A stretch of DNA of 6,389 nucleotides, taken from contig JAFDET010000182.1 of assembly GCA_019310195.1 (NCBI GenBank), positions 1 to 6,389 of the forward strand, given 5' to 3'. Shown here in pieces: positions 6,263 through 6,389 of this stretch. This DNA comes from Deltaproteobacteria bacterium. GTDB lineage: Bacteria; Myxococcota_A; UBA9160; JAFDET01. The position numbers and the translations under genes are program-made. Positions within the stretch are counted from its first letter, which is position 1, and every line of letters begins with the position of its first letter. Under the pieces are notes generated by a model, which worked only from the letters and a program-made list of their open reading frames with translations, was not told the origin of the DNA and did not search any database.

Positions 6263-6389
6263 CGGCGGTCTCCCTCCCGGCGCGGCGTCGGCGTTCGAAG
6301 CCCGCCACCAGCAACGCGCCGCCGGTGGCGCCCGCCAGGTCGAGCGCCGCGTCGCCGGGCGAACCCGTGCGCCCCGTCCGGCGTGATTG
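6255..6389 (-). CDS. Probable VanZ-like membrane protein, C-terminal end (5' part outside window)
   Basis: An open minus-strand frame enters at 6389 and stops with TGA at 6257-6255, giving 44 residues. The pattern Q-S-x-x-T-G-R-T-G-S-x-x-D-A-A-L-D-L-A-G-A-x-G-G-A-L-L, followed by a basic tail FERRRRAGRE, resembles the end of VanZ-family proteins, where 'Q..xPGR.gs..D...N/D..Ga..G' leads into the last membrane helix. Third positions are strongly G/C in this frame, and the frame is closed by a stop at the start of the AbgT gene, as expected for adjacent operon genes. VanZ proteins were named for a low-level teicoplanin resistance gene, but most members have no known role. The fragment is short, so the family call is inference; that it is coding is more certain. 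Confidence 0.6.
   Translation of the reverse strand, partial: QSRRTGRTGSPGDAALDLAGATGGALLVAGFERRRRAGRETAGA
6269..6277 (-). promoter_or_regulatory. Ribosome binding site supporting the GTG start of the AbgT gene
   Basis: GGAGGGAGA on the minus strand lies 6-10 bases before GTG at 6262, inside the end of the VanZ-like gene. It supports a GTG start rather than a later ATG further into the first membrane helix. Confidence 0.7.

Overview
This is a gene-dense stretch of a high-GC bacterial chromosome. It holds four complete protein genes on the minus strand, the end of a fifth minus-strand gene at the right edge, and the end of one plus-strand gene at the left edge. Codons end mostly in G or C, genes overlap by a few bases, and there is only one intergenic gap of note. 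This style fits a GC-rich proteobacterium or a relative such as Myxococcota or Desulfobacterota, but nothing here fixes the taxon.

Layout, left to right. (1) Positions 1-185 (+): the end of a probable NTF2/SnoaL-like protein. Its TAG stop sits on the same CTAG as the stop of the convergent gene. (2) Positions 4430 down to 182 (-): a tight three-gene operon, read as acyl-CoA synthetase (AMP-forming), then a CstA-type carbon starvation transporter, then a short-chain dehydrogenase/reductase. The two junctions are 4-base stop/start overlaps (ATGA and GTGA), so the proteins are probably made together by translational coupling. (3) Positions 4431-4639: the only intergenic gap. It is filled mainly by a large imperfect inverted repeat (about 4455-4616) with a 16-bp perfect outer stem and a palindromic centre. 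(4) Positions 6389 down to 4640 (-): the C-terminal end of a probable VanZ-like membrane protein, overlapping by 8 bases an AbgT-family transporter that starts with GTG.

How the genes may work together: the operon pairs an enzyme that activates a carboxylic acid to its CoA thioester with a CstA-type uptake system (characterised relatives carry pyruvate or peptides) and an oxidoreductase. That suggests carbon scavenging and acid catabolism, but the substrate cannot be read from the sequence. The VanZ-like/AbgT pair is a separate unit upstream. No catabolic abgAB partners are visible, so export or uptake of an aminobenzoate-type compound is only a family-level guess.

I found no convincing new multi-gene system. 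The parts most worth a second look are the inverted repeat between abgT and the acyl-CoA synthetase gene, and an 8-base perfect complement between one arm of that repeat and the ribosome binding site just downstream.
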